From an uncultured Prevotella sp. (GTDB taxonomy: Bacteria > Bacteroidota > Bacteroidia > Bacteroidales > Bacteroidaceae): a DNA stretch of 63,679 nt. The position numbers and the translations under genes are program-made. The notes below the pieces were generated by a model. The model was not told the origin of the DNA, searched no databases, and worked only from the letters and a program-made list of their open reading frames with translations. The stretch spans positions 1 to 63,679 of the forward strand of contig CAJOCR010000014.1 of the NCBI GenBank assembly GCA_905236755.1. Direction: 5' to 3'. Positions 34,393-44,347 of this stretch are shown here, one piece after another (positions within the stretch are counted from its first letter, which is position 1; the number at the start of each line of letters is the position of its first letter).

Positions 34393-35424
34393 TTACAGAT
34401 TTAACTTACGTTGTATAACCTTGCTCAGAGCCTGTATGTGTCTGTTCTGCTTTTGAATATCTTCGCGCATAGCACTTAGCTCGTTAAAAAGCTGAGCAGC
34501 CGCATTTTGAAACAAATTTGGTTTGCGCTGGTTCTTGTTTGCATCGGCATTAACAACGATATTTATGCCTTTTTCCTCAAGGTGAATATCAATATCCTTT
34601 CCTGTCATTACAGGGTCGCCATCATAATGTATTACGCCCTCTTGATTGCGATGAATATGTAGCTGCTTGCATCTGAAAGTCTTTATCTTAGAATTCTTGT
34701 CAAGCGTTTTGTTCATCATGTCGATACTCACCTGTGGGGCATCTAACACGTCAAAAGGCTCCATTACCACAACATCAAGAAGACCGTCGCTCATAGATGC
34801 CTGAGGTGCGATATAGGCGTTGTTTCCATATTGAGAAGCATTGGCACATGATATAAGAAAAGCCTTGTAGCGCTTAGTGCCGGTTTCGTCTTCAACAACA
34901 TAAGTTTCAGGTTTATATTTTAAACCTTCTCGTAAAATATTTTCAAGGTAACATATTGGGCCGCGCTTGCCTGATTCTGCAAATTTCTGGCTTACGAAAG
35001 CGTCAAAGCCCATACCACAGGTACAGAAGAATTTGTGACCATTGATAACTCCATAGTCGAGCTTATGAATCTCGCATTTATTGATAACGGCAATGGCCTT
35101 CTTAACATTTAAAGGCAGCAGAAGATGACGAGCAAGACCGTTGCCTGAACCACAAGGAATGATGCCCAATGCAGTTTCAGAATGCACCAGCGAACGGGCA
35201 ACCTCATTCACAGTTCCGTCGCCACCTATAGCAACAACAACATCAATATGATTGTCTCTTGCTTCGGCAGCAATGGCAGCAGCATGACCAGCATATTCGG
35301 TAAGACGTATTTCATAATCGAAACGCTCAGAGTCAATACCTGAATGAATCAAATCAGGAATACCTTTCTTATTGCTTGTACCAGATATGGGGTTCATTAT
35401 AAAAAGAATTCTTCTCTTCATCAT
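34393..35424 (-). CDS. YegS/DagK-type lipid kinase
   Basis: This 343-aa diacylglycerol-kinase-fold protein phosphorylates a lipid hydroxyl group. The nucleotide-binding GGDGTVNEVARSL and the SGNGLARHL loop are intact, as is the N-terminal FIMNPISGTSNKKG. An added C-terminal stretch of about 45 residues (NAAAQLFNELSAMREDIQKQNRHIQAL) looks like a coiled coil. The substrate is not evident from sequence. The gene is divergent from serine palmitoyltransferase with back-to-back promoters, so a sphingoid-base substrate is a plausible alternative to diacylglycerol or phosphatidylglycerol. Confidence 0.85.
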   Translation of the reverse strand: MMKRRILFIMNPISGTSNKKGIPDLIHSGIDSERFDYEIRLTEYAGHAAAIAAEARDNHIDVVVAIGGDGTVNEVARSLVHSETALGIIPCGSGNGLARHLLLPLNVKKAIAVINKCEIHKLDYGVINGHKFFCTCGMGFDAFVSQKFAESGKRGPICYLENILREGLKYKPETYVVEDETGTKRYKAFLISCANASQYGNNAYIAPQASMSDGLLDVVVMEPFDVLDAPQVSIDMMNKTLDKNSKIKTFRCKQLHIHRNQEGVIHYDGDPVMTGKDIDIHLEEKGINIVVNADANKNQRKPNLFQNAAAQLFNELSAMREDIQKQNRHIQALSKVIQRKLNL

Positions 35425-35443
35425 AATGCTTTTTATTTGTTTG

Positions 35444-35474
35444 CAAAGTTAATAAAATTGAAGATAAATTCAAT
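35444..35474 (-). promoter_or_regulatory. lipid kinase promoter
   Basis: On the minus strand TTG (35474-35472), 20 bp and TAACTTTG (35451-35444) sit 20 nt before the start codon. Confidence 0.7.
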
Positions 35475-35544
35475 TACGATGTGCTTAAATTTGTGGAAAA
35501 AACACTTTTCTTGGAAAAAAGGCCTTTAATAGCATTCTTTTTTG

Positions 35545-35552
35545 TATCTTTG
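35545..35552 (+). promoter_or_regulatory. -7 box of the spt promoter
   Basis: TATCTTTG lies 42 nt before the start. No TTTG is found at the usual -33 distance. Confidence 0.6.
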
Positions 35553-35593
35553 CACCTTGAAATATAAAAACGTAGAATTCTACACCTATTAAA

Positions 35594-36781
35594 ATGGGAC
35601 AGTTACAAGAAAGATACAAAAATTATCGCGAGCCTCAGAAGTTTATGGAGGCTGGTGTTTATCCTTATTTTAGAGCAATTACAAGTAAGCAGGGTCCAGA
35701 GGTTACTATGGGTGACCATAATGTGCTCATGTTTGGTAGTAATGCCTACACTGGTTTGACTGGTGATGATCGTATTGTAGAGGCAGGTAAGAAAGCACTT
35801 GAGAAGTATGGCTCTGGTTGTGCTGGTAGTCGTTTCCTTAATGGTACTCTTGATATCCACGTACAGTTGGAGAAAGAGTTGGCAGAGTTTGAGCACAAAG
35901 ACGATGCACTTTGCTTCTCTACTGGTTTTACAGTAAATTCAGGAGTTATTCCTGCTATCGTTGGTCGTGGTGATTATCTTATCTGTGATGATCGTGATCA
36001 TGCATCAATCGTAGATGGTCGTCGTTTGAGCTTTGCTACGCAGTTGCATTACAAGCATAACGATATGGATGATCTTGAGCGTGTGCTCCAGAAGTTGCCA
36101 TACGATGCTGTTAAGCTTATTGTTGTTGATGGTGTGTTCTCTATGGAGGGCGACCTCGCTAAATTGCCAGAAATCGTTGAATTGAAGCATAAATACAACT
36201 GCTCTATCATGGTTGACGAGGCTCATGGTCTTGGTGTCTTTGGTAAGCAGGGTCGTGGTGTTTGTGATCATTTCGGCCTTTCTGATGAGGTTGACCTTAT
36301 TATGGGTACATTCTCAAAGAGTTTGGCTTCTATTGGTGGTTTCATCGCTTCTGATGCTGATACTATCAACTATCTCCGTCATACAAGCCGTACATACATC
36401 TTCTCTGCAAGTGATACTCCTGCAGCTACAGCTTGTGCTCTTGAAGCTCTTCATATCATTCAGAATGAACCAGAGCGTATTGCTCACCTTTGGGATGTTA
36501 CCAACTATGCTTTGAAGCGTTTCAAGGAGGAAGGTTTTGAGATTGGTGATACAGAGAGCCCAATTATCCCTCTCTATGTTCATGATGTAGATAAGACCTT
36601 CAAGGTGACTGCTTTGGCTTATGAGGCTGGTGTATTCATCAACCCAGTAATTCCTCCAGCATGTGCACCACAGGATACTCTTGTACGTTTCGCTCTTATG
36701 GCTTCACATACTAAGGAGCAGGTTGAGCGTGGTGTTCAAATCCTCAAGAAGATCTTTGTTGAACAAGGTATCATCAAATAA
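35594..36781 (+). CDS. spt: serine palmitoyltransferase
   Basis: This 395-aa PLP enzyme of the alpha-oxoamine synthase family condenses serine with a long-chain acyl-CoA, the committed step of sphingolipid synthesis. Family landmarks are GSNAYTGLTGDDRIVEA, GSGCAGSRFLNGTLDIHVQLE, DEAHGLGVFGKQGRG and the PLP lysine in GTFSKSLASIGGF. The start FMEAGVYPYFRAITSKQGPEV matches Bacteroidales SPT more than KBL or BioF. KBL (threonine pathway) has a different N-terminus, and the Bacteroides context supports SPT. Sphingolipids are a hallmark of Bacteroidales membranes. The gene is divergent from a lipid kinase. Confidence 0.88.
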   Translation: MGQLQERYKNYREPQKFMEAGVYPYFRAITSKQGPEVTMGDHNVLMFGSNAYTGLTGDDRIVEAGKKALEKYGSGCAGSRFLNGTLDIHVQLEKELAEFEHKDDALCFSTGFTVNSGVIPAIVGRGDYLICDDRDHASIVDGRRLSFATQLHYKHNDMDDLERVLQKLPYDAVKLIVVDGVFSMEGDLAKLPEIVELKHKYNCSIMVDEAHGLGVFGKQGRGVCDHFGLSDEVDLIMGTFSKSLASIGGFIASDADTINYLRHTSRTYIFSASDTPAATACALEALHIIQNEPERIAHLWDVTNYALKRFKEEGFEIGDTESPIIPLYVHDVDKTFKVTALAYEAGVFINPVIPPACAPQDTLVRFALMASHTKEQVERGVQILKKIFVEQGIIK

Positions 36782-36806
36782 ATATCGAAGTTTATTAAAG
36801 TGATAT

Positions 36807-36845
36807 AAAAAAGGCTGAACGTTTTATGCGTTCAGCCTTTTTTTG
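36807..36845. terminator. bidirectional terminator overlapping the pflA stop
   Basis: AAAAAGGCTGAACG pairs with CGTTCAGCCTTTTT around a 7-nt loop and is followed by T. The right arm lies inside pflA and encodes its last residues KKRLNA. Confidence 0.9.
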
Positions 36846-37615
36846 GCATTTTCAATTCTATCGTTAGTTGGAGTAGGAACATCTTTCAATGGATATTCTA
36901 TTCCCAGTTTTTCATACTTGAATACACCTAAAGTGTGATAGGGAAGAACATCTATTCTTTTTATGTTCTTCAGTGTCTTTATAAATGCAGACAGTTCATC
37001 AAGATACTCATCGTTATCTGTAATGCCAGGAACAAGCACGTGACGAATCCATACTGGTTTGTTTATTTCAGAGAGGTAGTTTGCGCAGTCTAATATATTC
37101 TTGTTGCTCCAACCTGTAAGCTCTTTGTGCTTATCGTCACGAATATGCTTGATATCAAGCAATACTGTATCTGTAACCTCCATCAGCATCTTGAATTTCT
37201 CAAACCATTCTCCTTCACGTTTGAAAGGTTGAGCAGAAGTATCAAGACAAGTATTAATTCCACGATTGTGAGCTTTTTGGAATAGTTCAAGAAGAAAATC
37301 CAACTGTACTAATGCTTCGCCTCCGCTCACGGTAATACCTCCTTCTTTGCCCCAATAGCTTTTGAAACGCTCTGCTTTGTCAAGAAGTTCATCAGCTGTC
37401 ATCTTCTGTGCATTACTCATAGACCATGTGTCTGGATTATGGCAGAATTGACAACGCATAGGGCATCCTTTCAAGAAGATAATAAAGCGTATTCCTGGTC
37501 CGTCAACAGAACCAAAACTTTCTATAGAATGTATAAAACCAATTCTTTCGCCTTTTTCTGTCATATCTTGCTGAAAAGAATAATCACTCTTATGGTTATT
37601 GTCTTGTTCTTGCAT
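36824..37615 (-). CDS. pflA: pyruvate formate-lyase activating enzyme
   Basis: This 263-aa radical-SAM enzyme installs the glycyl radical on PflB under anaerobic conditions. The cluster motif CxxxCxxC is in FLKGCPMRCQFCHNPDTW. The start region FIHSIESFGSVDGPGIRF is diagnostic, and GGITVSGGEALVQ is the glycine-rich SAM segment. An N-terminal tail of about 25 residues precedes the family start; an internal Met at 37564 could be the true start. It lies downstream of pflB with a gap of 112 nt, and its stop is within a shared terminator. Confidence 0.94.
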   Translation of the reverse strand: MQEQDNNHKSDYSFQQDMTEKGERIGFIHSIESFGSVDGPGIRFIIFLKGCPMRCQFCHNPDTWSMSNAQKMTADELLDKAERFKSYWGKEGGITVSGGEALVQLDFLLELFQKAHNRGINTCLDTSAQPFKREGEWFEKFKMLMEVTDTVLLDIKHIRDDKHKELTGWSNKNILDCANYLSEINKPVWIRHVLVPGITDNDEYLDELSAFIKTLKNIKRIDVLPYHTLGVFKYEKLGIEYPLKDVPTPTNDRIENAKKRLNA

Positions 37616-37727
37616 ATGCGAATGGTTTATTTAAAAATGGCATGCAACGTGTATTATTGCATGCCATTATATTATTGTTTTGTTTCACTCACAAATAAAT
37701 TATGTAAGTATCTACCTTGGCGTAGAT

Positions 37728-39974
37728 TTAGAGAGATTCGTGTGCCTGACGAGCGATAACGTCCATCTGCTGCTCACGAGTAAGGTCAATGAACTTAACT
37801 GCGTAACCAGAAACACGGATAGTGAAGTTCTGATACTCTTCCTTCTCAGGATGTTCCATAGCGTCCTTCAACTTGTCAACACCAAATACGTTAACGTTTA
37901 GGTGGTGTGAACCCTGATTGAAGTAACCGTCAAGAACACCAACAAGTGTGTTTGCACGCTCTTCGTCGTCGTGACCAAGTGCGTTTGGACTTATTGTCTG
38001 AGTATTTGAAATACCGTCAAGAGCATATTCGTATGGCAACTTAGCAACTGAGTTCAAAGATGCCAGCAAACCATTCTTTTCAGCACCGTAGCTTGGGTTT
38101 GCACCTGGTGCCAATGGAGTACCTGCCTTACGACCATCAGGCATGTTGCTGGTGTATTTACCATAAACAACATTAGATGTGATGGTAAGGATAGATGTTG
38201 TAGGCTCAGAGTTGCGGTATGTGTGATAATGCTTGATCTTGCCAATGAATGTCTTCAGCAACCATACTGCAATCTCGTCAGCACGCTCGTCGTCGTTACC
38301 GTAACGTGGGAAGTCGCCCTCTGTCTTAAACTCAAGTGGGAAACCTGTCTCATCACGAATGATATTTACCTTAGCGTACTTGATAGCTGAAATAGAGTCA
38401 ACAACATGGCTGAAACCAGCAATACCTGTTGCGAAGGTACGACGTACATCAGTATCGATGAGAGCCATTTCGGCAGCCTCGTAGAAATACTTATCGTGCA
38501 TGTAGTGGATAAGGTTCAAGGTCTTTACATAAACCTCGCACAACCATTCCATCATTGCGTCGAACTTAGGCATGAACTCTTCGTATGTAACAACATCGCC
38601 TTCGATAGGTGCGAACATAGGACCTACCTGCTCACGAGTCTTAGAGTCTATACCGCCAGAGATAGCGTAAGTCAAGCACTTAGCCAAGTTTGCACGAGCA
38701 CCGAAGAACTGCATTTCCTTACCTGTCTGAGTAGCACTTACACAGCAGCAGATGCTGTAGTCGTCACCCCAAACAACGCGCATAACATCGTCGTTCTCGT
38801 ACTGGATAGAGCTTGTCTTTACTGAAATCATAGAAGCATAGTGCTTGAATGCCTTAGGAAGACGGCTGCTATAAAGAACAGTCAAGTTAGGCTCTGGGGA
38901 TGGACCCATGTTCTCAAGTGTGTGGAGGAAACGGAAGTCGTTCTTTGTAACCATTGAGCGACCGTCCTGGCCAATACCAGCTACCTCGAGAGTAGCCCAT
39001 ACTGGGTCACCAGAGAAGAGTTCGTTATATGAAGGGATACGAGCAAACTTAACCATACGGAACTTCATTACCAAGTGGTCGATGAGCTCCTGAGCATCTT
39101 CCTCTGTAAGAGTGCCTTCTGCGAAGTCACGCTCGAAATAAATATCAAGGAATGTAGATACACGACCTACAGACATAGCTGCACCATTCTGAGTCTTTAC
39201 AGCGCCAAGATAACCGAAGTAAAGCCACTGAACAGCCTCGCGTGCATTTTTAGCTGGATTTGAAATATCAAAGCCGTAGGTTGCTGCCATCTCTTTCAGA
39301 CCCTTAAGAGCCTTGATCTGCATAGCAACTTCCTCACGCAGACGAATAACTTCGTCGATCATGCCTTGATCGCCCATATTGTCAAGATCCTTCTTCTTTT
39401 CAGCAATAAGGAAATCAACACCGTAGAGGGCTACACGACGATAGTCACCTACGATACGACCACGGCCGTATGTGTCAGGAAGACCTGTGAGGATATGATT
39501 GTGACGAACGTGCTTCATCTCTGTTGTATAAGCATCGAAAACGCCATCGTTGTGAGTCTTTACGTAAGTAGAGAAAATGTGCTTCAGGTTCTCGTTAACC
39601 TCATAACCATAAGTAGAGCAAGCCTGTTCTGCCATACGGCTACCACCATAAGGCATAAATGCACGCTTGAGTGGCTTATCTGTTTGAAGACCTACAACAG
39701 CCTCTAAGTCTTTTGTAGCTTCATCGATATAACCAGGGCCGTAAGCAGTCAAAGATGACACAACTTCGGTTTCCATATCAAGAACTCCACCTTTAGCACG
39801 TTCTTCTTTCTGTAGTTTTTTTAGTGCGTTCCACAATGTGTTGGTTGCTTGTGTTGGTTTTGCCAAGAAACTCTCATCGCCGTCATAGCATGTGTAGTTG
39901 TGCTGAATGAAATCACGAACATTAATTTCTTCCATCCAACGGTTTCCTTTGAAACCTCTCCATTCTGTTCTCAT
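37728..39974 (-). CDS. pflB: formate C-acetyltransferase (pyruvate formate-lyase)
   Basis: This 748-aa glycyl-radical enzyme splits pyruvate with CoA into acetyl-CoA and formate, central to anaerobic fermentation. The radical Gly is in the C-terminal [20 protein letters not shown]. The active-site cysteine pair is in [26 protein letters not shown]. Length matches E. coli PflB (760). The start [23 protein letters not shown] is typical. A TACCTTTG -7 box lies at 40046-40039 on the minus strand. pflB and pflA form an operon; no formate transporter is adjacent. Confidence 0.97.
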   Translation of the reverse strand: MRTEWRGFKGNRWMEEINVRDFIQHNYTCYDGDESFLAKPTQATNTLWNALKKLQKEERAKGGVLDMETEVVSSLTAYGPGYIDEATKDLEAVVGLQTDKPLKRAFMPYGGSRMAEQACSTYGYEVNENLKHIFSTYVKTHNDGVFDAYTTEMKHVRHNHILTGLPDTYGRGRIVGDYRRVALYGVDFLIAEKKKDLDNMGDQGMIDEVIRLREEVAMQIKALKGLKEMAATYGFDISNPAKNAREAVQWLYFGYLGAVKTQNGAAMSVGRVSTFLDIYFERDFAEGTLTEEDAQELIDHLVMKFRMVKFARIPSYNELFSGDPVWATLEVAGIGQDGRSMVTKNDFRFLHTLENMGPSPEPNLTVLYSSRLPKAFKHYASMISVKTSSIQYENDDVMRVVWGDDYSICCCVSATQTGKEMQFFGARANLAKCLTYAISGGIDSKTREQVGPMFAPIEGDVVTYEEFMPKFDAMMEWLCEVYVKTLNLIHYMHDKYFYEAAEMALIDTDVRRTFATGIAGFSHVVDSISAIKYAKVNIIRDETGFPLEFKTEGDFPRYGNDDERADEIAVWLLKTFIGKIKHYHTYRNSEPTTSILTITSNVVYGKYTSNMPDGRKAGTPLAPGANPSYGAEKNGLLASLNSVAKLPYEYALDGISNTQTISPNALGHDDEERANTLVGVLDGYFNQGSHHLNVNVFGVDKLKDAMEHPEKEEYQNFTIRVSGYAVKFIDLTREQQMDVIARQAHESL

Positions 39975-40167
39975 AATTCTAATCTTTTTCCTTATAAGTT
40001 TATACTGTGATAGATGATATCCTTAATTTAATGCGTTGCAAAGGTACTACCTTTATTACATATAATAGGTATATTTGTCTTTATAATTTCTTAATAATAC
40101 TTAAATGCATTTTTTGAGGGTATAAATACCTTTTGGGAAGGGGGAGGGAAGGCGATTTTAGGAAAAT

Positions 40168-40201
40168 AAAAAAAAGCCAAACAACTTTACAGTTATTTGA
40201 C
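40168..40201 (-). terminator. terminator after tRNA-Pro
   Basis: On the minus strand GTCAAATAACT pairs with AGTTGTTTGGC around GTAA, with G-T pairs, and then a run of eight T. Confidence 0.82.
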
Positions 40202-40206
40202 TTTCG

Positions 40207-40280
40207 TCGGGGCGACAGGATTCGAACCTGCGACCACCTGGTCCCAAACCAGGTACACTACCGGACTGTGCTACACCCCG
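40207..40280 (-). tRNA. tRNA-Pro (anticodon TGG)
   Basis: Read on the minus strand: acceptor CGGGGTG pairing with CGCCCCG and discriminator A. The anticodon arm is CCTGG-TTTGGGA-CCAGG with anticodon TGG, and the T arm is CGCAGGTTCGAATCCTG. CCA is not encoded. A well-formed promoter lies upstream and a terminator follows. Confidence 0.96.
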
Positions 40281-40311
40281 TTGCAATTGCTGTGTTTCTT
40301 AATTGCGAGTG

Positions 40312-40342
40312 CAAAGGTAGCACTTTATTTTGAACCACCAAA
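40312..40342 (-). promoter_or_regulatory. tRNA-Pro promoter
   Basis: On the minus strand TTTG (40342-40339), a 19-bp spacer and TACCTTTG (40319-40312), about 32 nt before the tRNA. Confidence 0.82.
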
Positions 40343-40381
40343 ACTTTTGGAGACTTTTTTTGAAAAAAGATGGAAAAAAAT

Positions 40382-40410
40382 AAAAAAGTCCCCATTTTAG
40401 GGGACTTTTA
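40382..40410. terminator. terminator after the DedA gene
   Basis: AAAAAGTCCCC pairs with GGGGACTTTT around a short A/T loop; it ends the DedA-TPR-glnS unit on the minus strand. Confidence 0.85.
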
Positions 40411-40419
40411 CGGTGTTTT

Positions 40420-41058
40420 TTATTTGTTTCCTGTTTTCTTTCTTTTATCAAAATAGTATTTAGCTATGAAATAAACTAATGCGATACCAACTAAAGCGAT
40501 GATGATAATCTTTATGTATTCACCATATTCCATAATTTTATCGTTGAGTTGGTCTTCTGGTACCATAGAATGAAGATACCATCCTAAGGCTGCAAGAATA
40601 CAATTCCATACTCCAGCACCAATAGTTGTGTAAAGCAGAAATTTCCAATAGTTCATCTTTGCTAAACCTGCTGGGATTGAGATGAGGTGTCGGATGCCTG
40701 GGATAAGGCGTCCTGTTATTGTTGCTATCATACCATGATCGTAGAAATACTTTTCTGATTTCTCCACTTTTTTCTGGTTAAGCATACATAGATGTCCGAG
40801 ATGACTATTTGCAAATCTGTATATGATAGGGCGTCCAAGGTAATAGCCTGCTATATAGTTGAGGGTTGCTCCCATATCTGCTCCTAACGTACCAAAGAGT
40901 ATTACGAGCCACAGATTAATGTTTCCTGCAGCAGCATGATAGGCTGCAGGGGCTACAACAAGTTCTGATGGTACAGGAATGACGGTACTTTCAAGTAGCA
41001 TCAAAATAAAAACAGTACCATAGTTGAGGTTGCCAAGAAGTGTTGATATAAAGTTCAT
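40420..41058 (-). CDS. DedA family membrane protein
   Basis: This 212-aa inner-membrane protein belongs to the DedA/SNARE-associated family. Some members flip undecaprenyl phosphate or phosphatidylethanolamine. Family signatures are FILMLLESTVIPVPSELVVAPAAYHAA, LGADMGATLNYIAGYYLGRPI and the arginine motif TGRLIPGIRHLISIPAGLAKM. There are about five hydrophobic segments. It ends with a basic tail (YFDKRKKTGNK). It lies 8 nt downstream of a TPR gene, which lies 2 nt downstream of glnS, so the three are likely co-transcribed. The substrate of this member is not predictable by eye. Confidence 0.9.
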   Translation of the reverse strand: MNFISTLLGNLNYGTVFILMLLESTVIPVPSELVVAPAAYHAAAGNINLWLVILFGTLGADMGATLNYIAGYYLGRPIIYRFANSHLGHLCMLNQKKVEKSEKYFYDHGMIATITGRLIPGIRHLISIPAGLAKMNYWKFLLYTTIGAGVWNCILAALGWYLHSMVPEDQLNDKIMEYGEYIKIIIIALVGIALVYFIAKYYFDKRKKTGNK

Positions 41059-41066
41059 ATATATTA

Positions 41067-42431
41067 TTAATATTGTGTAATGTCTTCGTCGAGTATTTGA
41101 CGTGCTTCTATTGGGTTGCGCTTTCGAGCTTCTGCTTCTGCTTTTTTTGCTTCATCGTCTAACCCTAATTTCTTGCAGAGTAGGGTAAGGTGACTCCAGC
41201 CATGTATTGTGTCTTGATGTTCTGATATGTAGTCAACCAAAACTCTGTATCCTTGTGATGGACAATCGTCGAGGGCTGTGATGGTTATTTTCATAAGCAC
41301 ATCCTCAATATCGTCACATAGCTTTATGGCTTTCTGGAATTCATTATATGCTTCTTCTGGATGACCTGCCGTACAAACCAGGTGGGCATTTAATAAACAT
41401 AGGTCGGACTCTGACAGCATATTTGACAGCGGCAATTCTTTGATAAATGCTGTTGCACCTTGATAGTCACCCATCTTGCTATATATCATCAGAATATCGT
41501 GAAACAGGAAGAGGGCAGAGTGGTGCTTGCTGACTGACGAAAGGGCATGCTTAAGGTGTCTTAGTGCTTCTTCGTATTTGCCTAATCTTGAATAGGTGTG
41601 TCCGATAAGTATTTCTCCCATCTCGTCTTCAGGCTTTAGCTCATGATACTTTGTGTAGAGCTTAAGCGCATCTTCATGATTGCCAATAGATGATAATGCA
41701 TTTGCTTTGTTGAGCATAGCATCGGTATCTGATGGGTCTATAGCAAGTGAGAAATCGCTGCTGTTTATACTGCTTTCTGCGTCGTTGTTAAGAAGTTGCA
41801 TAGCTGCTAAACGGTTCCATAGTGTGGAATCGTATGGAGCATCGTCTATAAGCGAATCGAATAGTTTTTCGGCATCATGATAATTGCCTTGTATGATGGC
41901 AAGGTTTCCTTTCAAATCTATATAGTCGGGATCGTCCTTGAGGTTTGACATGCTTATCCATTTCTTACTCAACTCTGCTTCGTTGTAATAAAGGAAAAGC
42001 TGTGCCACATCAAGGATGAAATCTTCGTATTCATCTAAAGAAACATCAAGAAGTTTTGCGCTGAGATAATTGTCGCTTTCTTGTGGTTTGTTTTCAGCCA
42101 AAAGAATCTCGCCTTGTATGTAGTAATAATCTGTTGACTGTTTATCAGAAATCTGTTCAGCCCAATAGTTAGCATCTTTGATGTTATGATCTCGCCAAAT
42201 AGACATTTTTGCCTTGAAACTCAATGGGTATGATGCTCCAGGGTAAAAGGTCAGAGCGGTATCTACTACTTGCTCTGCGATATCTGCGTGCTCTTCAGCA
42301 TTGTAGTATTCTATGAGATCGTTGAAATCTTGAAGATCAAAGAATACAGAAGAATCATTTCTTCGAGCTTCTTCATATTTGTGAAGAAGCTCGAGAAACT
42401 CATCTGATTTAAAATAATCGTTATTCTGCAA
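41067..42431 (-). CDS. cytoplasmic TPR protein
   Basis: This 454-aa protein has no signal peptide and at least eight TPR-like repeats. Clear examples are DSTLWNRLAAMQLLNNDAESSINSSDFSLAIDPSD and GEILIGHTYSRLGKYEEALRHLKHALS. The N-terminus begins with an acidic helical segment (NDYFKSDEFLELLHKYEEARRND). No catalytic motif is present. It sits between glnS and a DedA gene in one transcription unit. A scaffold or adaptor role is all the repeats imply. Confidence 0.85.
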   Translation of the reverse strand: MQNNDYFKSDEFLELLHKYEEARRNDSSVFFDLQDFNDLIEYYNAEEHADIAEQVVDTALTFYPGASYPLSFKAKMSIWRDHNIKDANYWAEQISDKQSTDYYYIQGEILLAENKPQESDNYLSAKLLDVSLDEYEDFILDVAQLFLYYNEAELSKKWISMSNLKDDPDYIDLKGNLAIIQGNYHDAEKLFDSLIDDAPYDSTLWNRLAAMQLLNNDAESSINSSDFSLAIDPSDTDAMLNKANALSSIGNHEDALKLYTKYHELKPEDEMGEILIGHTYSRLGKYEEALRHLKHALSSVSKHHSALFLFHDILMIYSKMGDYQGATAFIKELPLSNMLSESDLCLLNAHLVCTAGHPEEAYNEFQKAIKLCDDIEDVLMKITITALDDCPSQGYRVLVDYISEHQDTIHGWSHLTLLCKKLGLDDEAKKAEAEARKRNPIEARQILDEDITQY

Positions 42432-42433
42432 TT

Positions 42434-44212
42434 TTATTTGTTTTGCTTAGCCCATGTATCCTTCAAGCCTACGGTCTTGTTGAATACTGGATGTTCTGGT
42501 GTTGAATCAGGATCTACGTTAAAGTAGCCTGTGCGCTGGAACTGTAGGTATGAGAGCTCAGGAAGCTGAGCTGCGTATTTCTCAACGAAAGCATTCTTGT
42601 TTACGCAAAGAGAATTTGGGTTGAGGAAAGGACGCATAGCTTCAATTCCGCGTACTCCGTGCTCTTTCTCATATTGCTTGATTGCATCACGTGGGTTCTC
42701 ACATGTCCACAAACATTCGTAGTTGCGAACCTCTGCAGGTACACAATGGTTAACTGAGAGCCAATGAATTGTTCCCTTAACCTTGCGGTTTGCACCTTCT
42801 GTTCCTGCGAGTGAGTTTGGATCGTATGTGCAATATATTTCTTCTATTTCACCTGTTTCCTCATTTGCCTTGTAGCCTGTACAATCCACGATATATGCGC
42901 TCTTTAAGCGTGTTTCCTTACCTGGATACATACGGAAGAACTTCTTGTCTGGTTCTGTCTTGAAGTCTTCGCGCTCAATCCATAGCTCGCGTGAGAATTC
43001 TACGGTATGGGTGTTGCCTTCGGTAATGATATTGCCTTCTGCATCCTTTAGTTCTGGGTTGTTTATCACCTCAAGTGTTTCTACCTTGTTTTCTGGGTAG
43101 TTGGTGATGATAACCTTTACTGGGTTCAGAACGGCTGATACACGTGTTGCTCGCTCATTAAGATCGGCACGTACTGATGCTTCCAACAGTTTGATGTCGT
43201 TAAGTGCATCGAATGTGGTGTAGCCAATTGAATCGATGAAACGAAGAATTGACTCTGGTGAATAGCCGCGACGACGAATACCGCAGATTGTTGGCATACG
43301 TGGGTCGTCCCATCCGTTAACAACATGTTCGTTTGTCAAGATCAGCAGGTTGCGCTTTGACATAAGAGTGTAGTTCAGGTTCAGCTTGTTGAACTCAAAC
43401 TGGCGTGGACGATTGTCCTCTATATTGTCAGTCTCGCCCTTCCATTCCTTAATCCATGTTACGAAAAGGTTGTAAAGATCGCGGTGAGGAACAAACTCAA
43501 GTGTACAGATAGAGTGGGTTACTCCTTCAAGATAGTCGCTCTGTCCGTGTGTGAAGTCATACATTGGATAAGCATTCCACTTGTTGCCTGTGCGCCAATG
43601 AGGCATATTGAGTACGCGATACATGATAGGGTCGCGGAAGTGCATGTTTGGCGAAGCCATATCTATCTTAGCGCGTAGAATCATCTTTCCTGGTTCTACA
43701 TTACCGCTGTTCATCTCATTGAAGAGAGCAAGGCTTTCTTCGATAGGACGGTCGCGATAGGGTGAGTTAACACCTGGTTGGGTAGGGGTTCCCTTTTGTG
43801 CAGCTATCTCGTCTGAACTCTGCTCGTCAACATAGGCGCGCCCGTTCTTGATACACCATACAGCAAAGTCCCAAAGATCTTGGAAATAGTCTGAAGCATA
43901 AACGAGCTTTCCCCATTTGAAGCCCAACCATTCTATATCTTTCTTGATGGCTTCAACGTATTCTGTATCTTCTTTCTGTGGGTTTGTGTCGTCCATACGC
44001 AGGTTACAAACGCCACCGAATTTCTTTGCTACTCCAAAATCCATAGCAATAGCCTTGGCGTGTCCGATATGTAGATAGCCATTTGGCTCTGGCGGGAAAC
44101 GTGTTTGCAAGCGTCCGCCGTTTTTACCTTCTTCGAGGTCGTTTTTTATAATCTGTTCAATGAAGTTTAGACTTTTCTTTTCTTCAGATGTCTTTTCTAC
44201 TGTTTCTGCCAT
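42434..44212 (-). CDS. glnS: glutaminyl-tRNA synthetase
   Basis: This 592-aa class I enzyme charges tRNA-Gln. The HIGH motif is in FPPEPNGYLHIGHAKAI, and the KMSKS-like motif is in LNYTLMSKRNLL. The GlnRS-specific DDTNPQKEDTEYVEAI is also present. The C-terminal beta-barrel anticodon domains run from about residue 350 (WIEREDF, KGTIHWLS). Glutaminyl and not glutamyl specificity is inferred from the NPQKEDTEYV segment and the barrel-type C-terminus. A TACTTTTG box at 44251-44244 on the minus strand may be its proximal promoter. A second complete promoter and a terminator lie further upstream. Confidence 0.95.
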   Translation of the reverse strand: MAETVEKTSEEKKSLNFIEQIIKNDLEEGKNGGRLQTRFPPEPNGYLHIGHAKAIAMDFGVAKKFGGVCNLRMDDTNPQKEDTEYVEAIKKDIEWLGFKWGKLVYASDYFQDLWDFAVWCIKNGRAYVDEQSSDEIAAQKGTPTQPGVNSPYRDRPIEESLALFNEMNSGNVEPGKMILRAKIDMASPNMHFRDPIMYRVLNMPHWRTGNKWNAYPMYDFTHGQSDYLEGVTHSICTLEFVPHRDLYNLFVTWIKEWKGETDNIEDNRPRQFEFNKLNLNYTLMSKRNLLILTNEHVVNGWDDPRMPTICGIRRRGYSPESILRFIDSIGYTTFDALNDIKLLEASVRADLNERATRVSAVLNPVKVIITNYPENKVETLEVINNPELKDAEGNIITEGNTHTVEFSRELWIEREDFKTEPDKKFFRMYPGKETRLKSAYIVDCTGYKANEETGEIEEIYCTYDPNSLAGTEGANRKVKGTIHWLSVNHCVPAEVRNYECLWTCENPRDAIKQYEKEHGVRGIEAMRPFLNPNSLCVNKNAFVEKYAAQLPELSYLQFQRTGYFNVDPDSTPEHPVFNKTVGLKDTWAKQNK

Positions 44213-44314
44213 ATTGCTAATACATATTTTATTTTTATGGGTACAAAAGTAGGTAATTTTTTCCGATTATAGGTCAGTTGGAAAGAAAAAACGATTTTTT
44301 CTTCTCTAAATTGC

Positions 44315-44347
44315 AAAAAAAATGTCCCCCTCTTCTCAGAGGAGAAC
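44315..44347 (-). terminator. terminator in the region upstream of glnS
   Basis: On the minus strand GTTCTCCTCT pairs with AGAGGGGGAC (three G-T pairs) around a GAGA tetraloop. It is followed by A and a run of eight T. Confidence 0.82.
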
